Under the pieces are notes generated by a model that ran no database searches, was not told the origin of the DNA, and saw only the letters and a list, made by a program, of their open reading frames with translations. Positions 1-9,528 of a stretch of 32,471 nt of DNA are shown one piece after another; within the stretch, counting starts at the first letter, position 1; every line of letters starts with the position of its first letter. The DNA lies in NCBI GenBank assembly GCA_947074185.1, contig CAMTOO010000014.1:1-32471 (forward strand), given 5' to 3'. Source of the DNA: an uncultured Negativicutes bacterium (GTDB lineage: Bacteria > Bacillota > Negativicutes > Acidaminococcales > Acidaminococcaceae). Both the position numbers and the translations under genes were made by a program.

Positions 1-692
1 GCACAGTAGAGACCATGAATAGTGGATTTCAAGGTGTTTCTAACGGCGGCGTTGGTACAGTAGTGACAATGAATAATGGCGGGCAATGGGTTTTGGGCAC
101 AGGCACAGTAGTGACAATGAGTGGTGGCAGTCAATGGGTTTCTAGCGGCGGCGTTGGCACAGTAGTGACAATGAATGATGGCTATCAAGAGGTTTGGAAC
201 GGCGGCGTTGTCACAGTAGAGACAATGAATAGTGGCCTTCAAACTGTTTATGAAGACGGCGTTGGTACAGTAGTGACAATGAATAGTGGCGAGCAATATG
301 TTCAAATGGGCGGCACGGGCACAGTAGAGACAATGAATAGTGGAGTGCAAAATGTTTATAGCGGCGGCGTTGGCACAGTAGTGACCATGAATGATGGCTA
401 TCAAGATGTTGATAGCGGCGGCGTTGGCACAGTAGTGACTATGGAGGATGGTTGGCAATTTGTTTCTAACGGCGGCGTTGGCACAGTAGTGACAATGAAT
501 GATGGCGAGCAAATTGTTGATAGCGGCGGTGTTGGCACGATAGTGACCATGAATAATGGACAGCAAGATGTTTCTAGCGGAGGCACAGGCACAGTAGCAA
601 CAATGAATGATGGAGTGCAATTTGTTGATAGCGGAGGCACAGGCACAGTAGTAACAATGAATGATGGAGTGCAACGAGTTGATGAAGGCGGT
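1..692 (+). repeat. Tandem 54-bp coding repeats (18-residue units)
   Basis: About 13 consecutive units encode VGT-V-x-TMN-x-G-x-Q-x-V-x-x-GG. The period is 54 bp: for example the GTTGGCACAGTAGTGAC block recurs at about 369 and 423. One unit near base 90 is two residues short (VLG then TG). The start of each unit is nearly identical at DNA level, while the residues after Gly and after Gln vary, as expected for exposed positions on a beta-helix. The array probably continues upstream of the window. Confidence 0.92.
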
Positions 693-2210
693 AGTGCAAA
701 CATAGTTAACTTCCTTGGAGGTACTCAGCTGATATTTGTTGACGCAACTGTTTCCGGTCAAGTTATAAATGGTGGTACTCAATTGATGGTATTAGGAGGG
801 GCATTATCTGAAGCAACTGTTTTAAACTCCGGTATGCTTTATTATGGAGACCCTGGAAGTGAAGTGAAAGATTTCACAATGAACGGTGGTAAAACAGTAT
901 TTGCTACAGTAGACGGTACTAAGTATAAATTTACAGGTTTCTTTAAAGCAAATGGTGGCGTTGTTGATATGACAGAAGATCCTTATGGAACCTTTGCAGA
1001 AACTTATGAAACTCTCACTATAGAGCACTTAAGTGGTGTTGGTGGTACATTCAAAATAAATACTGACCTTGCAAGTGAAACAAATAGCGATAAAATTGAT
1101 ATTATAACAAGTGATCCAGGCACAAAACAATATATCCAAGTTGTAGATAGCAGTTTAGCAAGTGGCTCAACGGTAATAGGCATGAGAAGTCTTCTTATTG
1201 CAACAGATGATTCTGGTAACTCAATCTTTGAAGGTAAAGCTTTAGATACAGGCGGATTATGGGACTTAACCCCTGTAATTGAAAGTGATGATGGTGTTAA
1301 TTGGTATTTAAGAAAAATAGAAAAGAAAGAAAACCCATCTACTGAAGCTTTAACTGCAAATATTTCCTCGACTTATGCTTTATGGCGCTCTGCACTTACA
1401 GATGATAATCTTCGTTTACGCCTTGGCGATTTACGCTTGACTGAAGAGAAAACTGGTGTATGGGCAAGAGTAAAAGCAAATAGCATGAGTGGTGATGGTT
1501 ACGATGCTAAATCTCAAGTATTCCAAGTAGGTTATGATAAAGCAGTTGGTAAAAATGTATTTGGTGTAGCAGTAGATCAAACTAATACTAGTAGCGATTT
1601 GACTAACGGTAAATCAGATGGATCCATGACTGGCATTAGCCTTTACATGACCAACTACAAAGATAATGGAATGTATAGCGATATCGTTCTTCGTGGCGGA
1701 AAACTAAGAAACGATATGGATAGCTATGGCGAGTACCCAGACAAATTAGATATAGATACTTTTGGCTATAGCGCAAGCTATGAAATAGGTAAAACTATTG
1801 AGCAAGGAAATGGTTGGTTTATAGAACCACAAGGTCAATTAGTATACGGACATCTAAATGGTGGAGAGTACACAACAAATAGAGGTGTAGTGGTAGATAG
1901 AAATGGCGTAAATAGCTTAATAGCTCGTTTAGGTTTTGTAGTAGGACAAAGAAACGAAACAAGCGATTACTATCTCAAAGCAAACTTCTATCGTGAGTTC
2001 TTAGGTAAAGACAAAATGGACTTAAGAGCAGCAAATGGCGAGACAATGGACTATGCAAGTGAAAACAAAGGAAACTGGTTCGAACTTGGCTTAGGCGGTA
2101 ACGTAAAATTAGCAAAAGAAACTTATTTCTACGGTGATGTAAGTAAATCTTTCGGCGGAGATATTAAGAAAAAATGGCAAGTAAATGCAGGTGTAAGATT
2201 TACTTGGTAA
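1..2210 (+). CDS. Autotransporter adhesin, 5'-truncated, with strand-loop-strand repeats and C-terminal beta-barrel
   Basis: A type V secreted surface protein: the C-terminal barrel inserts in the outer membrane and carries the repeat passenger to the cell surface. The frame is open from base 3 back to the window edge and the first residues (TVETMNSG) are already mid-repeat, so the true start and signal peptide lie upstream. Bases 1-692 encode about 13 units of 18 residues of the form VGTVVTMNDGxQxVxSGG, as in AIDA-I-like passengers, which fold as a beta-helix. Degenerate units follow to about base 850, then a linker. The barrel spans roughly bases 1370-2207, with alternating amphipathic strands, and ends in the aromatic C-terminus RFTW expected for BAM recognition. 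Adhesion or self-association is typical of the family; the actual ligand cannot be read here. A strong terminator follows directly. Confidence 0.9.
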   Translation, partial: TVETMNSGFQGVSNGGVGTVVTMNNGGQWVLGTGTVVTMSGGSQWVSSGGVGTVVTMNDGYQEVWNGGVVTVETMNSGLQTVYEDGVGTVVTMNSGEQYVQMGGTGTVETMNSGVQNVYSGGVGTVVTMNDGYQDVDSGGVGTVVTMEDGWQFVSNGGVGTVVTMNDGEQIVDSGGVGTIVTMNNGQQDVSSGGTGTVATMNDGVQFVDSGGTGTVVTMNDGVQRVDEGGSANIVNFLGGTQLIFVDATVSGQVINGGTQLMVLGGALSEATVLNSGMLYYGDPGSEVKDFTMNGGKTVFATVDGTKYKFTGFFKANGGVVDMTEDPYGTFAETYETLTIEHLSGVGGTFKINTDLASETNSDKIDIITSDPGTKQYIQVVDSSLASGSTVIGMRSLLIATDDSGNSIFEGKALDTGGLWDLTPVIESDDGVNWYLRKIEKKENPSTEALTANISSTYALWRSALTDDNLRLRLGDLRLTEEKTGVWARVKANSMSGDGYDAKSQVFQVGYDKAVGKNVFGVAVDQTNTSSDLTNGKSDGSMTGISLYMTNYKDNGMYSDIVLRGGKLRNDMDSYGEYPDKLDIDTFGYSASYEIGKTIEQGNGWFIEPQGQLVYGHLNGGEYTTNRGVVVDRNGVNSLIARLGFVVGQRNETSDYYLKANFYREFLGKDKMDLRAANGETMDYASENKGNWFELGLGGNVKLAKETYFYGDVSKSFGGDIKKKWQVNAGVRFTW

Positions 2211-2220
2211 GTAGTAAATA

Positions 2221-2255
2221 AAAAAGGGTGGCCTTTAAGGCTACCCTTTTTATTT
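2221..2255 (+). terminator. Rho-independent terminator of the autotransporter gene
   Basis: A 13-bp stem (AAAAAGGGTGGCC paired with GGCTACCCTTTTT, one G-U pair) with loop TTTAA, continuing into a T-rich tail. It begins about ten bases after the stop codon. Confidence 0.93.
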
Positions 2256-2352
2256 AAATAATCAATTCTACTTATTTGATTTTCCTTTCTTGCAAACGCG
2301 CTTAAAATATTATATATTAGATATGTTAAACTATGAGGAAAGCAGGATATTT

Positions 2353-4143
2353 ATGATATTAGAAAAACATTTATTAAAAGGATTAGCAGTAACTTTGGCT
2401 TTTAGTTCCTTACTAATTATGAATGTAGCAGAAGCAAAGCGTGACAATGCTACCAATAGCGTTATCTTAAAAGATTCACAACAGGGAACAGTAGTCTATT
2501 TTAAACCTATAGTAAAACCAATTGTAAAACTAAAAAACGGACAATTTGAAGGAAAAATTGATGAAAAACATCATGTTAAGCAATGGCTTGGCATTCCATA
2601 TGCAAAAGCACCTACGGGTAAATTGCGTTGGAAAGAGCCAAAAAAACTTTCTAAGAGCGAGGAAGTTTATGATGCTACAAAGCCTGGACAACCATTCGTT
2701 CAATTTGCCGGAGGAAAAACAGTAGGTTCTGAGAACGCTTTAACTCTCGATGTATATAGACCTGATACATCAGAAACAAATTTACCAGTATTAGTATTTT
2801 TACATGGTGGCAATAATCAAAATAGTCATAGCAGATTAATTCAAGGTGAAAAATTTGCTTCTGAAGCAAATGCTATTTTTGTATCAGTACAGTATCGCTT
2901 AGGGGTGCTAGGGTTTAATAATTTACCAGCTGTTAGTGAAGGGAATGATTATGAAAAATCGGGTAATTATACTTTACTAGATCAAGCGATGGCTCTTGAA
3001 TGGGTACAAAAGAATATTGCTAATTTTGGTGGAAATCCAAAAAATGTTACGGTTTCAGGTTTTTCTGCTGGAGGTCGCGATGTAATGGCGATGCTCATTT
3101 CTCCAGTCTTTAAGAAAAAGTTTGATAAAGCAATTTCTTTTAGTGGTGGACTAACCGTTGCAGATCCTGAGGCAAGTCGCAAAGTGATTGCTAAAGCTTT
3201 AGCTCCATTAGCAGTCGCAGATAATATGATTGCTAATGAAAAAGAAGCGTTTAATTGGTTTCTTAGTAATAATAAAAAAGATAAAAAAGAAGTAAAAAAA
3301 TATCTGAATGCTATTGATTCTTCCAGATTAGCACCATTAATGGGAAGTGCTGCTATTCGTATGAGTGTATTCCCACATCTATTTGCAGATGGAAAGGTTT
3401 TGCCAAAAGAAGGGTTTAACACAAAAAAATTGAATGATGTTCCTCTTTTAATGCTTGCAAGTAGTAGTGAGTTTAATTCTTTTAGCGCGAGGGATAAGTA
3501 TTTTGCAGCAAATGTAAAAAACAAAAAAATTCTAACTAATGAAACTATTAGAAAAGAATTTGAGTTTGCTAATAAATATGGCAATACTATGTATGGATTC
3601 TTTAATGGACAAGAGGGTGCATTAACCTTAGCAAATCATTATGATGCCCCTATCTATATTTGTGAATTTGCTTATGGTAAAAATGCAGATGTTGTTGGAG
3701 AAGAATTTGCTGTGATTAATGGAGCCGTTCATGGTATTTTTATGCCGTTTTTAAGTGAGCAAGGTTATCCGTTTACTAGACAATATCCTGAAGTTTTTAA
3801 TTCTAATGGAAGCAAAGACCTGAGCAAACAATTTATTGCGGCAATAGCAGCATTTATGCGTTCAGGAAATCCTAATGGAAGCTTGCCTGTACATTGGGAA
3901 GAATGGACAAAAGAAAATAGGACAGAACTAGTTTTTGATGCTGATAAAGATAAAGCAATAATTACATTAAAAAAAGATAAAACAAGTTACGAAAAAATTC
4001 TTAAGGAATTAGAAAAAGACAATAGTATTAGTGAAGTTAGTAAAAAACATATTATTGAAAATGTTTTAAATGGTAGATGGTTTAGCAGTGAATTAGACAA
4101 GAAATATGGTAATTGCGATTTATGGAATATCTTGCCAAACTAA
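2353..4143 (+). CDS. Secreted type-B carboxylesterase (alpha/beta hydrolase)
   Basis: Probable exported carboxylesterase of the PnbA/cholinesterase-like family, hydrolysing ester bonds outside the cytoplasmic membrane. I place the start at ATG 2353, after AGCAGGAT. This gives 596 residues beginning with a clean signal peptide (MILEKHLLKG, then a hydrophobic stretch ending VAEA-K); an upstream ATG at 2290 would bury it. The family signatures are present: the WLGIPYAKAP block near the N-terminus, the HGGNN oxyanion-hole loop, the nucleophile in GFSAGG (Ser238) and the histidine in GAVHG (His460). The motif is usually GESAGG, so Phe replaces Glu before the serine. The gene is monocistronic, between the autotransporter terminator and the queT promoter. 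The substrate is unknown, and loss of activity cannot be excluded. Confidence 0.85.
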   Translation: MILEKHLLKGLAVTLAFSSLLIMNVAEAKRDNATNSVILKDSQQGTVVYFKPIVKPIVKLKNGQFEGKIDEKHHVKQWLGIPYAKAPTGKLRWKEPKKLSKSEEVYDATKPGQPFVQFAGGKTVGSENALTLDVYRPDTSETNLPVLVFLHGGNNQNSHSRLIQGEKFASEANAIFVSVQYRLGVLGFNNLPAVSEGNDYEKSGNYTLLDQAMALEWVQKNIANFGGNPKNVTVSGFSAGGRDVMAMLISPVFKKKFDKAISFSGGLTVADPEASRKVIAKALAPLAVADNMIANEKEAFNWFLSNNKKDKKEVKKYLNAIDSSRLAPLMGSAAIRMSVFPHLFADGKVLPKEGFNTKKLNDVPLLMLASSSEFNSFSARDKYFAANVKNKKILTNETIRKEFEFANKYGNTMYGFFNGQEGALTLANHYDAPIYICEFAYGKNADVVGEEFAVINGAVHGIFMPFLSEQGYPFTRQYPEVFNSNGSKDLSKQFIAAIAAFMRSGNPNGSLPVHWEEWTKENRTELVFDADKDKAIITLKKDKTSYEKILKELEKDNSISEVSKKHIIENVLNGRWFSSELDKKYGNCDLWNILPN

Positions 4144-4160
4144 GTTAGATAGTATATAAT
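4132..4160 (+). promoter_or_regulatory. Sigma-A-type promoter of queT-queF
   Basis: -35 TTGCCA (4132-4137) and -10 TATAAT (4155-4160) are 17 bp apart. The -35 lies inside the last codons of the esterase gene. Transcription would start about 4167, just upstream of the riboswitch. Confidence 0.85.
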
Positions 4161-4177
4161 AAGACGAATTTAATAAT

Positions 4178-4222
4178 AGACAGTTCGGAATCCTCCTGTC
4201 TCTAAACAAAACTACGGAACAT
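4178..4222 (+). promoter_or_regulatory. preQ1-I-type riboswitch aptamer
   Basis: A compact hairpin (GACAG 4179-4183 paired with CTGTC 4196-4200) has a 12-nt loop starting TTC and ending in C. It is followed by an A-rich tail, TCTAAACAAAACTACGG, that can pair back to the loop as an H-type pseudoknot. This is the architecture of preQ1-I aptamers (stem, 10-12 nt loop with the ligand-pairing C at its end, AAAAC-containing tail). The genes that follow, queT and queF, are standard preQ1 regulon members. The class assignment rests on reading, not on a covariance search. Confidence 0.82.
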
Positions 4223-4237
4223 TTTGCAGAATTGCAT

Positions 4238-4268
4238 CAATGGGCGTAGTAGTGCGCCCATTTTTATT
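4238..4268 (+). terminator. Regulatory terminator of the preQ1 riboswitch
   Basis: A perfect 7-bp stem (ATGGGCG 4240-4246, CGCCCAT 4255-4261) runs into TTTTATTT, only about 35 bp before the queT start. Its position after the aptamer suggests transcriptional attenuation when preQ1 is bound. Confidence 0.85.
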
Positions 4269-4302
4269 TGCACTGCAGTTCCTTGAATTTTAAGGAGAAA
4301 TA

Positions 4303-4800
4303 ATGAAAGTAACAACAAACACACAAAAATTAACAATTTCTGCTATTACAATAGCTTTGTACATTGTGCTTATGATTTGCACTCAGCACTTTGCTTTTGG
4401 ACAATATCAAGTACGTATAGCAACAGCTCTATATGGTTTAAGTGCTATATTTCCATTTTTAATAATTCCACTAGGTTTAGCTAATGTAGTAACTAACATG
4501 CTTTTGGGCGGGTTAGGAATCTTAGACATAGTTGGTGGTGGACTTGTAGGAGTAATAACTACAAGTATTATCGTTTTAGGAAAACGCTACAATATAGGGA
4601 ATTGGCTTATAATGGTAGCAATTACATTTGTTCCTGGTTTATTAGTGCCTATATGGCTCTCCATAATCTTAGGAATACCTTATTTGATATTAGCGTCTAG
4701 TATTCTAGTAGGACAATTCATCTGTGGTATTGTAGGGATGGTTTTTGTCAATGCACTTGAAAGATTAAATGTTTTAAATTATGCAAATGTGAAGAAATAA
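4303..4800 (+). CDS. queT: QueT-family queuosine precursor transporter
   Basis: A small integral membrane protein of 165 residues, with five to six hydrophobic segments, matching the S-component-like QueT family. It is thought to import a queuosine precursor such as preQ0 or preQ1 through an ECF-type system. The family-typical block with [11 protein letters not shown] lies near residues 35-45, followed by the glycine-rich [15 protein letters not shown] segment. The start ATG has AAGGAG six bases upstream (TTTTAAGGAGAAATA). The gene follows a preQ1-type riboswitch and is 10 bp from queF, so the two are one operon. ECF energising subunits are not in the window and would be supplied from elsewhere. 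Confidence 0.88.
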   Translation: MKVTTNTQKLTISAITIALYIVLMICTQHFAFGQYQVRIATALYGLSAIFPFLIIPLGLANVVTNMLLGGLGILDIVGGGLVGVITTSIIVLGKRYNIGNWLIMVAITFVPGLLVPIWLSIILGIPYLILASSILVGQFICGIVGMVFVNALERLNVLNYANVKK

Positions 4801-4810
4801 GGAGATACTT

Positions 4811-5308
4811 ATGGCACAAGGAAGAAATAAAAAAGAGCTTGCAGGAGTAAATCTTTTAGGAAAAGAAACTAATTATCCGACAGATTACGATCCAAAAGTA
4901 TTAGAAGCTTTTAAAAACAAACATCCTGGTAATGATTATTTCGTAAAATTCAATTGCCCAGAATTTACAAGTCTTTGTCCAATGACAGGGCAACCTGATT
5001 TTGCAACAATCTATATATCTTATGTACCAGACAAGAAACTAGTAGAAAGTAAATCTTTAAAAATTTATTTATTTAGTTTCAGAAATCACGGTGATTTTCA
5101 TGAAGATTGCGTGAATATCATCATGAAAGATTTAGTGAAATTATTACAACCTAAATATATTGAAGTATGGGGCAAATTTACTCCACGTGGCGGTATATCA
5201 ATAGATCCATATGCAAACTATGGCAAACCTAAAACTGAATGGGAAGAAGTTGCTAAAAAGCGTATGCACTATCATGATATGAATCCTGAAACTGTTGATA
5301 ACAGATAA
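4811..5308 (+). CDS. queF: NADPH-dependent 7-cyano-7-deazaguanine reductase (preQ1 synthase)
   Basis: A cytoplasmic enzyme of the queuosine pathway reducing the nitrile preQ0 to the aminomethyl preQ1 with two NADPH. The 165-residue length fits the short unimodular QueF class of Bacillus. The catalytic Cys56 sits in [12 protein letters not shown] with the conserved Asp63. The QueF motif ESKSLKIY, the [10 protein letters not shown] block and the FTPRGG motif follow in the right order. GGAGAT precedes the ATG. It is co-transcribed with queT. The other queuosine genes (queC, queD, queE, tgt, queA) are not in this window. Confidence 0.96.
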   Translation: MAQGRNKKELAGVNLLGKETNYPTDYDPKVLEAFKNKHPGNDYFVKFNCPEFTSLCPMTGQPDFATIYISYVPDKKLVESKSLKIYLFSFRNHGDFHEDCVNIIMKDLVKLLQPKYIEVWGKFTPRGGISIDPYANYGKPKTEWEEVAKKRMHYHDMNPETVDNR

Positions 5309-5316
5309 TTAATTCT

Positions 5317-5358
5317 AGCTGAAGTATTTTTTTGAAAAAAAGTATTTCAGCTATTTTA
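5317..5358 (+). terminator. Terminator after queF
   Basis: AGCTGAA (5317-5323) pairs with TTCAGCT (5346-5352); the interior T-run and A-run can extend the hairpin. A T-rich tail follows. It separates the queuosine operon from the glycolytic operon. Confidence 0.8.
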
Positions 5359-5415
5359 TTTTGTTTAATAATATGCTAAAATTATTTATGAGGATTTATT
5401 ATTTTTAGAAATTGT

Positions 5416-5441
5416 GGGACTACAAATGTTCCGCAAGGGAC
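5416..5441 (+). promoter_or_regulatory. Putative CggR operator in the cggR leader
   Basis: Two GGGAC half-sites (5416-5420 and 5437-5441) lie 21 bp apart on the same face of the helix. The first is followed after six bases by TGTTCC. The Bacillus subtilis CggR operator is a pair of CGGGAC-N6-TGTC direct repeats, so the match is good though not perfect. It lies between the presumed promoter (an AT-rich region at about 5361-5388, weak TTGTTT/TATTTA) and the cggR start, as expected for a roadblock operator. Confidence 0.68.
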
Positions 5442-5463
5442 AAAAAGCGAATGGAGGTTGATT

Positions 5464-6498
5464 ATGGACAATATTATCAACTTGCAGAAGAAAATTGTTC
5501 CTGAGTTGACGGCTCTTTTAGTACAAAGATATCGCATTTTAAGGCAGATTAGTAATGAACAGCCTATAGGTAGGCGTGCTCTTTCGGCAAAATTAGATTT
5601 AAGTGAAAGAGTATTACGTGCCCAAGTTGATTTTCTTAAAAATTGCGGACTACTACAGTTTTCCTCAGCGGGAATGTCTGTTACTGAAGAAGGCAATACT
5701 ATTTTGCATGAACTTGCAGAATATGTTCAAAAATTGCACAGGTTATCATCTCTAGAACAAGTTTTATGTGAAAAGTTGAAGATCGGAAAAGTCTTGATAA
5801 TTCCAGGTGACTCCGACGTAGAACCAGTTGTACAACAAGAAATTGGTCGTGCTGCAGCGAGGGTTCTTACATCTTTGATTGGTGATGAAAAAAATCATAT
5901 TGTTGCAGTAAGTGGTGGTAGTACAATGGCTGCTTTAGCTGCAAATGTAAGTGGAACCTATCCTAAGATAACAGTTGTTCCAGCACGTGGAGGTTTAGGG
6001 GATACGGTTGAATTACAAGCTAATACAATTGCAACAGTGTTAGCACAAAGATTAAATGCATCATATCGTCAATTATATGTTCCGGATTCTGTAAGCGAAG
6101 ATATTTTAAACAGTATTTTAGCAGAAGATGTTGGAGTTAAGACGGTAGTTGAACTTATAAAAAAAGCCGACATTTTAGTGCATGGCGTTGGTCAGGCTAG
6201 TGTTATGGCAAAGCATCGTCGCTTGCCTAAAGATTTCATTAAGAAACTTTTAGACGATGGTGCTGTAGGTGAAGCATTTGGTCAATACTGTGCTATTGAT
6301 GGTAGTCAAGTTTATACTACTAATAATGCAGGTCTTATGTTACAAGATTTACCTAAAATAGGAACAGTAATAGGTATTGCAGGTGGTAAATCAAAGGCGA
6401 AAGCAATTTTATCTTTAGTAAGAGCGTCTAGACAAGACATTCTTATTACAGATGAAGCAGCCGCAAATGAAATGGCAAAATTATTAGAAGAATTATAA
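5464..6498 (+). CDS. cggR: Central glycolytic genes regulator CggR (SorC/DeoR-type)
   Basis: A repressor of the lower-glycolysis operon that, in Bacillus, releases DNA when fructose-1,6-bisphosphate accumulates. The start ATG 5464 is six bases after TGGAGG; it gives 344 residues. The N-terminal ~90 residues form a winged-helix region (RYRILRQI, then GRRALSAKLDLSERVLRAQV). The rest is a sugar-phosphate-binding SorC domain with GDSDVEPVVQQEIGRAAA, the phosphate-binding VSGGSTMAALA loop, and GVGQAS and GIAGGKSKAKAI near the C-terminus. It is first in the operon and 27 bp before gapA, as in Bacillus, with an operator-like repeat just upstream. That context separates it from other SorC regulators of sugar catabolism. 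Confidence 0.93.
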   Translation: MDNIINLQKKIVPELTALLVQRYRILRQISNEQPIGRRALSAKLDLSERVLRAQVDFLKNCGLLQFSSAGMSVTEEGNTILHELAEYVQKLHRLSSLEQVLCEKLKIGKVLIIPGDSDVEPVVQQEIGRAAARVLTSLIGDEKNHIVAVSGGSTMAALAANVSGTYPKITVVPARGGLGDTVELQANTIATVLAQRLNASYRQLYVPDSVSEDILNSILAEDVGVKTVVELIKKADILVHGVGQASVMAKHRRLPKDFIKKLLDDGAVGEAFGQYCAIDGSQVYTTNNAGLMLQDLPKIGTVIGIAGGKSKAKAILSLVRASRQDILITDEAAANEMAKLLEEL

Positions 6499-6513
6499 AA
6501 AATAAAATTTTAG

Positions 6514-7530
<1,017 letters not shown>

Positions 7531-7540
7531 TATTAAAATG

Positions 7541-7566
7541 AAGGGCTGCCTTTCTAGGTAGCCCTT
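7541..7566 (+). other. Intercistronic hairpin between gapA and pgk-tpi
   Basis: A 10-bp stem (AAGGGCTGCC 7541-7550 with GGTAGCCCTT 7557-7566, one G-U pair) is followed by ATAATAG and not a T-run. It is therefore a weak terminator at best. It more likely protects the 3' end of a gapA transcript or acts as a partial attenuator that keeps gapA mRNA in excess. Confidence 0.72.
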
Positions 7567-7590
7567 ATAATAGTATGAAGGAGTTATGAT

Positions 7591-9516
7591 ATGAACAAAA
7601 AAATACTTGCTGATCTTGATGTGGCTGGTAAAAAAGTTCTTGTGCGTGTTGATTTCAACGTGCCAATGGATGATAAAGGCAAAATAACTGATGATACTCG
7701 CATAACAGCATCTCTTCCTACAATAAAATATTTATTGCAACATAAAGCAGCTGTTATTTTAATGGCGCATTTAGGAAGACCAAAAGGTACTAAAAATTTA
7801 AAATACTCTTTAGCTCCTGTAGCTAAACATTTAAGTAAACTTTTAGGAAAGAAAGTTGCTTTTGCTACTGATTGTGTGGGTAAATCTGCAAAAGATGAAG
7901 CAAAGAAATTAAAATCAGGACAAGTTTTATTGCTAGAAAATTTACGCTTTCATAAAGAAGAGGAAGCTAATGATATGAAATTTGCAGAGAAGTTAGCTTC
8001 TCTTGCAGACTTGTATGTTAATGATGGTTTTGGTGTGTCTCATAGAGCACATGCTTCTGTAGATGGAGTAACGTACTTCATTCCATCAGCGGCAGGACTT
8101 CTCTTAGAAAAAGAAATCCAGTTTATTGGAAAAGCTGTATCTAATCCAGCACATCCATTTGTTGCTATTATTGGTGGTGCAAAAGTTTCTGATAAAATTG
8201 GTGTTATCGAAAATCTTTTAGATAAGGTAGATACACTTCTTATTGGCGGAGGAATGGCAAATACATTTCTTGCTGCTCAAGGTTATAAACTTGGTAAATC
8301 TTTAGTAGAAAAAGATAAAGTTAAATTAGCAAAAACACTTATTGAAAAAGCTAAGAAGCAAAAAGTAAAATTACTTTTACCTACAGATGTGGTAATGGCT
8401 GAAACTTTTGCTCCTGATGCGAAGCATAAAGTAGAAAAAGTTGCTAAATTAGACCAAAAATATATGGCCCTTGATATTGGCCCAGCTACTTGTAAAGCTT
8501 ATAAAGCAGCATTGCAAGGCGCTAAAACTATCGTTTGGAATGGTCCGATGGGCGTATTTGAAATGGATGCTTTCTGCAAAGGTACAGAAGCAGTTGCTGA
8601 TGCAGTTGCAGCAGCAAAAGGCATCAGTATTGTAGGTGGTGGTGACAGTGTTGCTGCTATTGAAAAATTGAAATTAGCTAAAAAGATTAGCCATATTTCA
8701 ACTGGTGGCGGAGCTTCGCTAGAGTATCTAGAAGGAAAAATTCTTCCTGGTATTGCAGCACTTGATAATGTTCGTCGTTATATGATTGCTGGCAACTGGA
8801 AAATGCATAAGACTGTTGGAGAAGCATTAGAACTTGCTGAGGATCTTGTTTATGAAACAAATGGTACTCTTAATGAAGTTGTAATATTCCCTCCGTTTAC
8901 AGCACTTGAAAGCGTTGCAGATGCTATTGATGGTAAACATGTAGGGTATGGCGCACAAGATCTTCATTATGAAGATGAAGGTGCATATACTGGAGCAATT
9001 TCTGGCAAAATGATTTTTGATATTTGTGCTGAATATGTTCTTGTTGGCCATAGTGAAAGACGTAATGTTTTTGGTGATACGGATGATATCGTTGCTAAGA
9101 AAATGCGTGCTGCATTCCGCAATGGTCTAAAACCAGTATTATGTGTTGGCGAAAATTTAAAAGAACGTCAAAGTGGTCAAGCTGTTCGTAAAATATCAGC
9201 TCAACTTACTAAAGCTCTCAAAAATATCACAGCAGAAGAAGCTAATGTTTTAGTTGTTGCTTATGAACCAATCTGGGCGATAGGTACAGGTAAAACTGCT
9301 ACAGCAACAGATGCTAAAGAAATTTGCGCAGCTATTCGTGAAAAACTAGCAAAAATCTATTCTCCTGAAGTTGCGCGCAAAGTGCGTATTCTTTATGGTG
9401 GTAGCGTTAATGAGAAAAACTCTGGCGAGTTCAAAGTAGATGATATTGATGGAGTGTTAGTTGGCGGCGCTAGCCTTAAAGCTGATACTTTTGCTACAAT
9501 CGTTAGAAGTTTTTAA
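7591..9516 (+). CDS. pgk-tpiA: Fused phosphoglycerate kinase / triosephosphate isomerase
   Basis: One 641-residue frame carries two complete glycolytic enzymes. Residues 1 to about 395 are phosphoglycerate kinase (ADP + 1,3-bisphosphoglycerate to ATP + 3-phosphoglycerate): [10 protein letters not shown] near the start, [26 protein letters not shown] and the nucleotide-site [10 protein letters not shown]. Residues 398-641 are triosephosphate isomerase: GNWKMH with Lys404, the general acid/base His487 in VGHSERR and Glu559 in [12 protein letters not shown], then the phosphate-gripper LYGGSV. The kinase's usual C-terminal LPGIAAL runs straight into [12 protein letters not shown] with almost no linker. 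The fusion order matches the bifunctional protein of Thermotoga. The ATG at 8782 could in principle also start a separate isomerase but has no good ribosome-binding site. Shine-Dalgarno AAGGAG lies before the ATG at 7591. Confidence 0.95.
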   Translation: MNKKILADLDVAGKKVLVRVDFNVPMDDKGKITDDTRITASLPTIKYLLQHKAAVILMAHLGRPKGTKNLKYSLAPVAKHLSKLLGKKVAFATDCVGKSAKDEAKKLKSGQVLLLENLRFHKEEEANDMKFAEKLASLADLYVNDGFGVSHRAHASVDGVTYFIPSAAGLLLEKEIQFIGKAVSNPAHPFVAIIGGAKVSDKIGVIENLLDKVDTLLIGGGMANTFLAAQGYKLGKSLVEKDKVKLAKTLIEKAKKQKVKLLLPTDVVMAETFAPDAKHKVEKVAKLDQKYMALDIGPATCKAYKAALQGAKTIVWNGPMGVFEMDAFCKGTEAVADAVAAAKGISIVGGGDSVAAIEKLKLAKKISHISTGGGASLEYLEGKILPGIAALDNVRRYMIAGNWKMHKTVGEALELAEDLVYETNGTLNEVVIFPPFTALESVADAIDGKHVGYGAQDLHYEDEGAYTGAISGKMIFDICAEYVLVGHSERRNVFGDTDDIVAKKMRAAFRNGLKPVLCVGENLKERQSGQAVRKISAQLTKALKNITAEEANVLVVAYEPIWAIGTGKTATATDAKEICAAIREKLAKIYSPEVARKVRILYGGSVNEKNSGEFKVDDIDGVLVGGASLKADTFATIVRSF

Positions 9517-9528
9517 TAGGAGCTAAAT

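Noticed and set aside
1-692. CRISPR-like array
   Set aside because: The period is 54 bp without unique spacers, in frame with coding sequence and with protein-level conservation; it is a coding repeat.
401-703. Antisense ORF of proline- and threonine-rich repeats
   Set aside because: It is the mirror of the 54-bp passenger repeats on the other strand; no ribosome-binding site or independent support.
2982-3584. 200-codon ORF opposite the esterase gene
   Set aside because: Its sequence is the reverse of a well-supported coding gene, is low in complexity (L/F/S-rich) and lacks a start signal.
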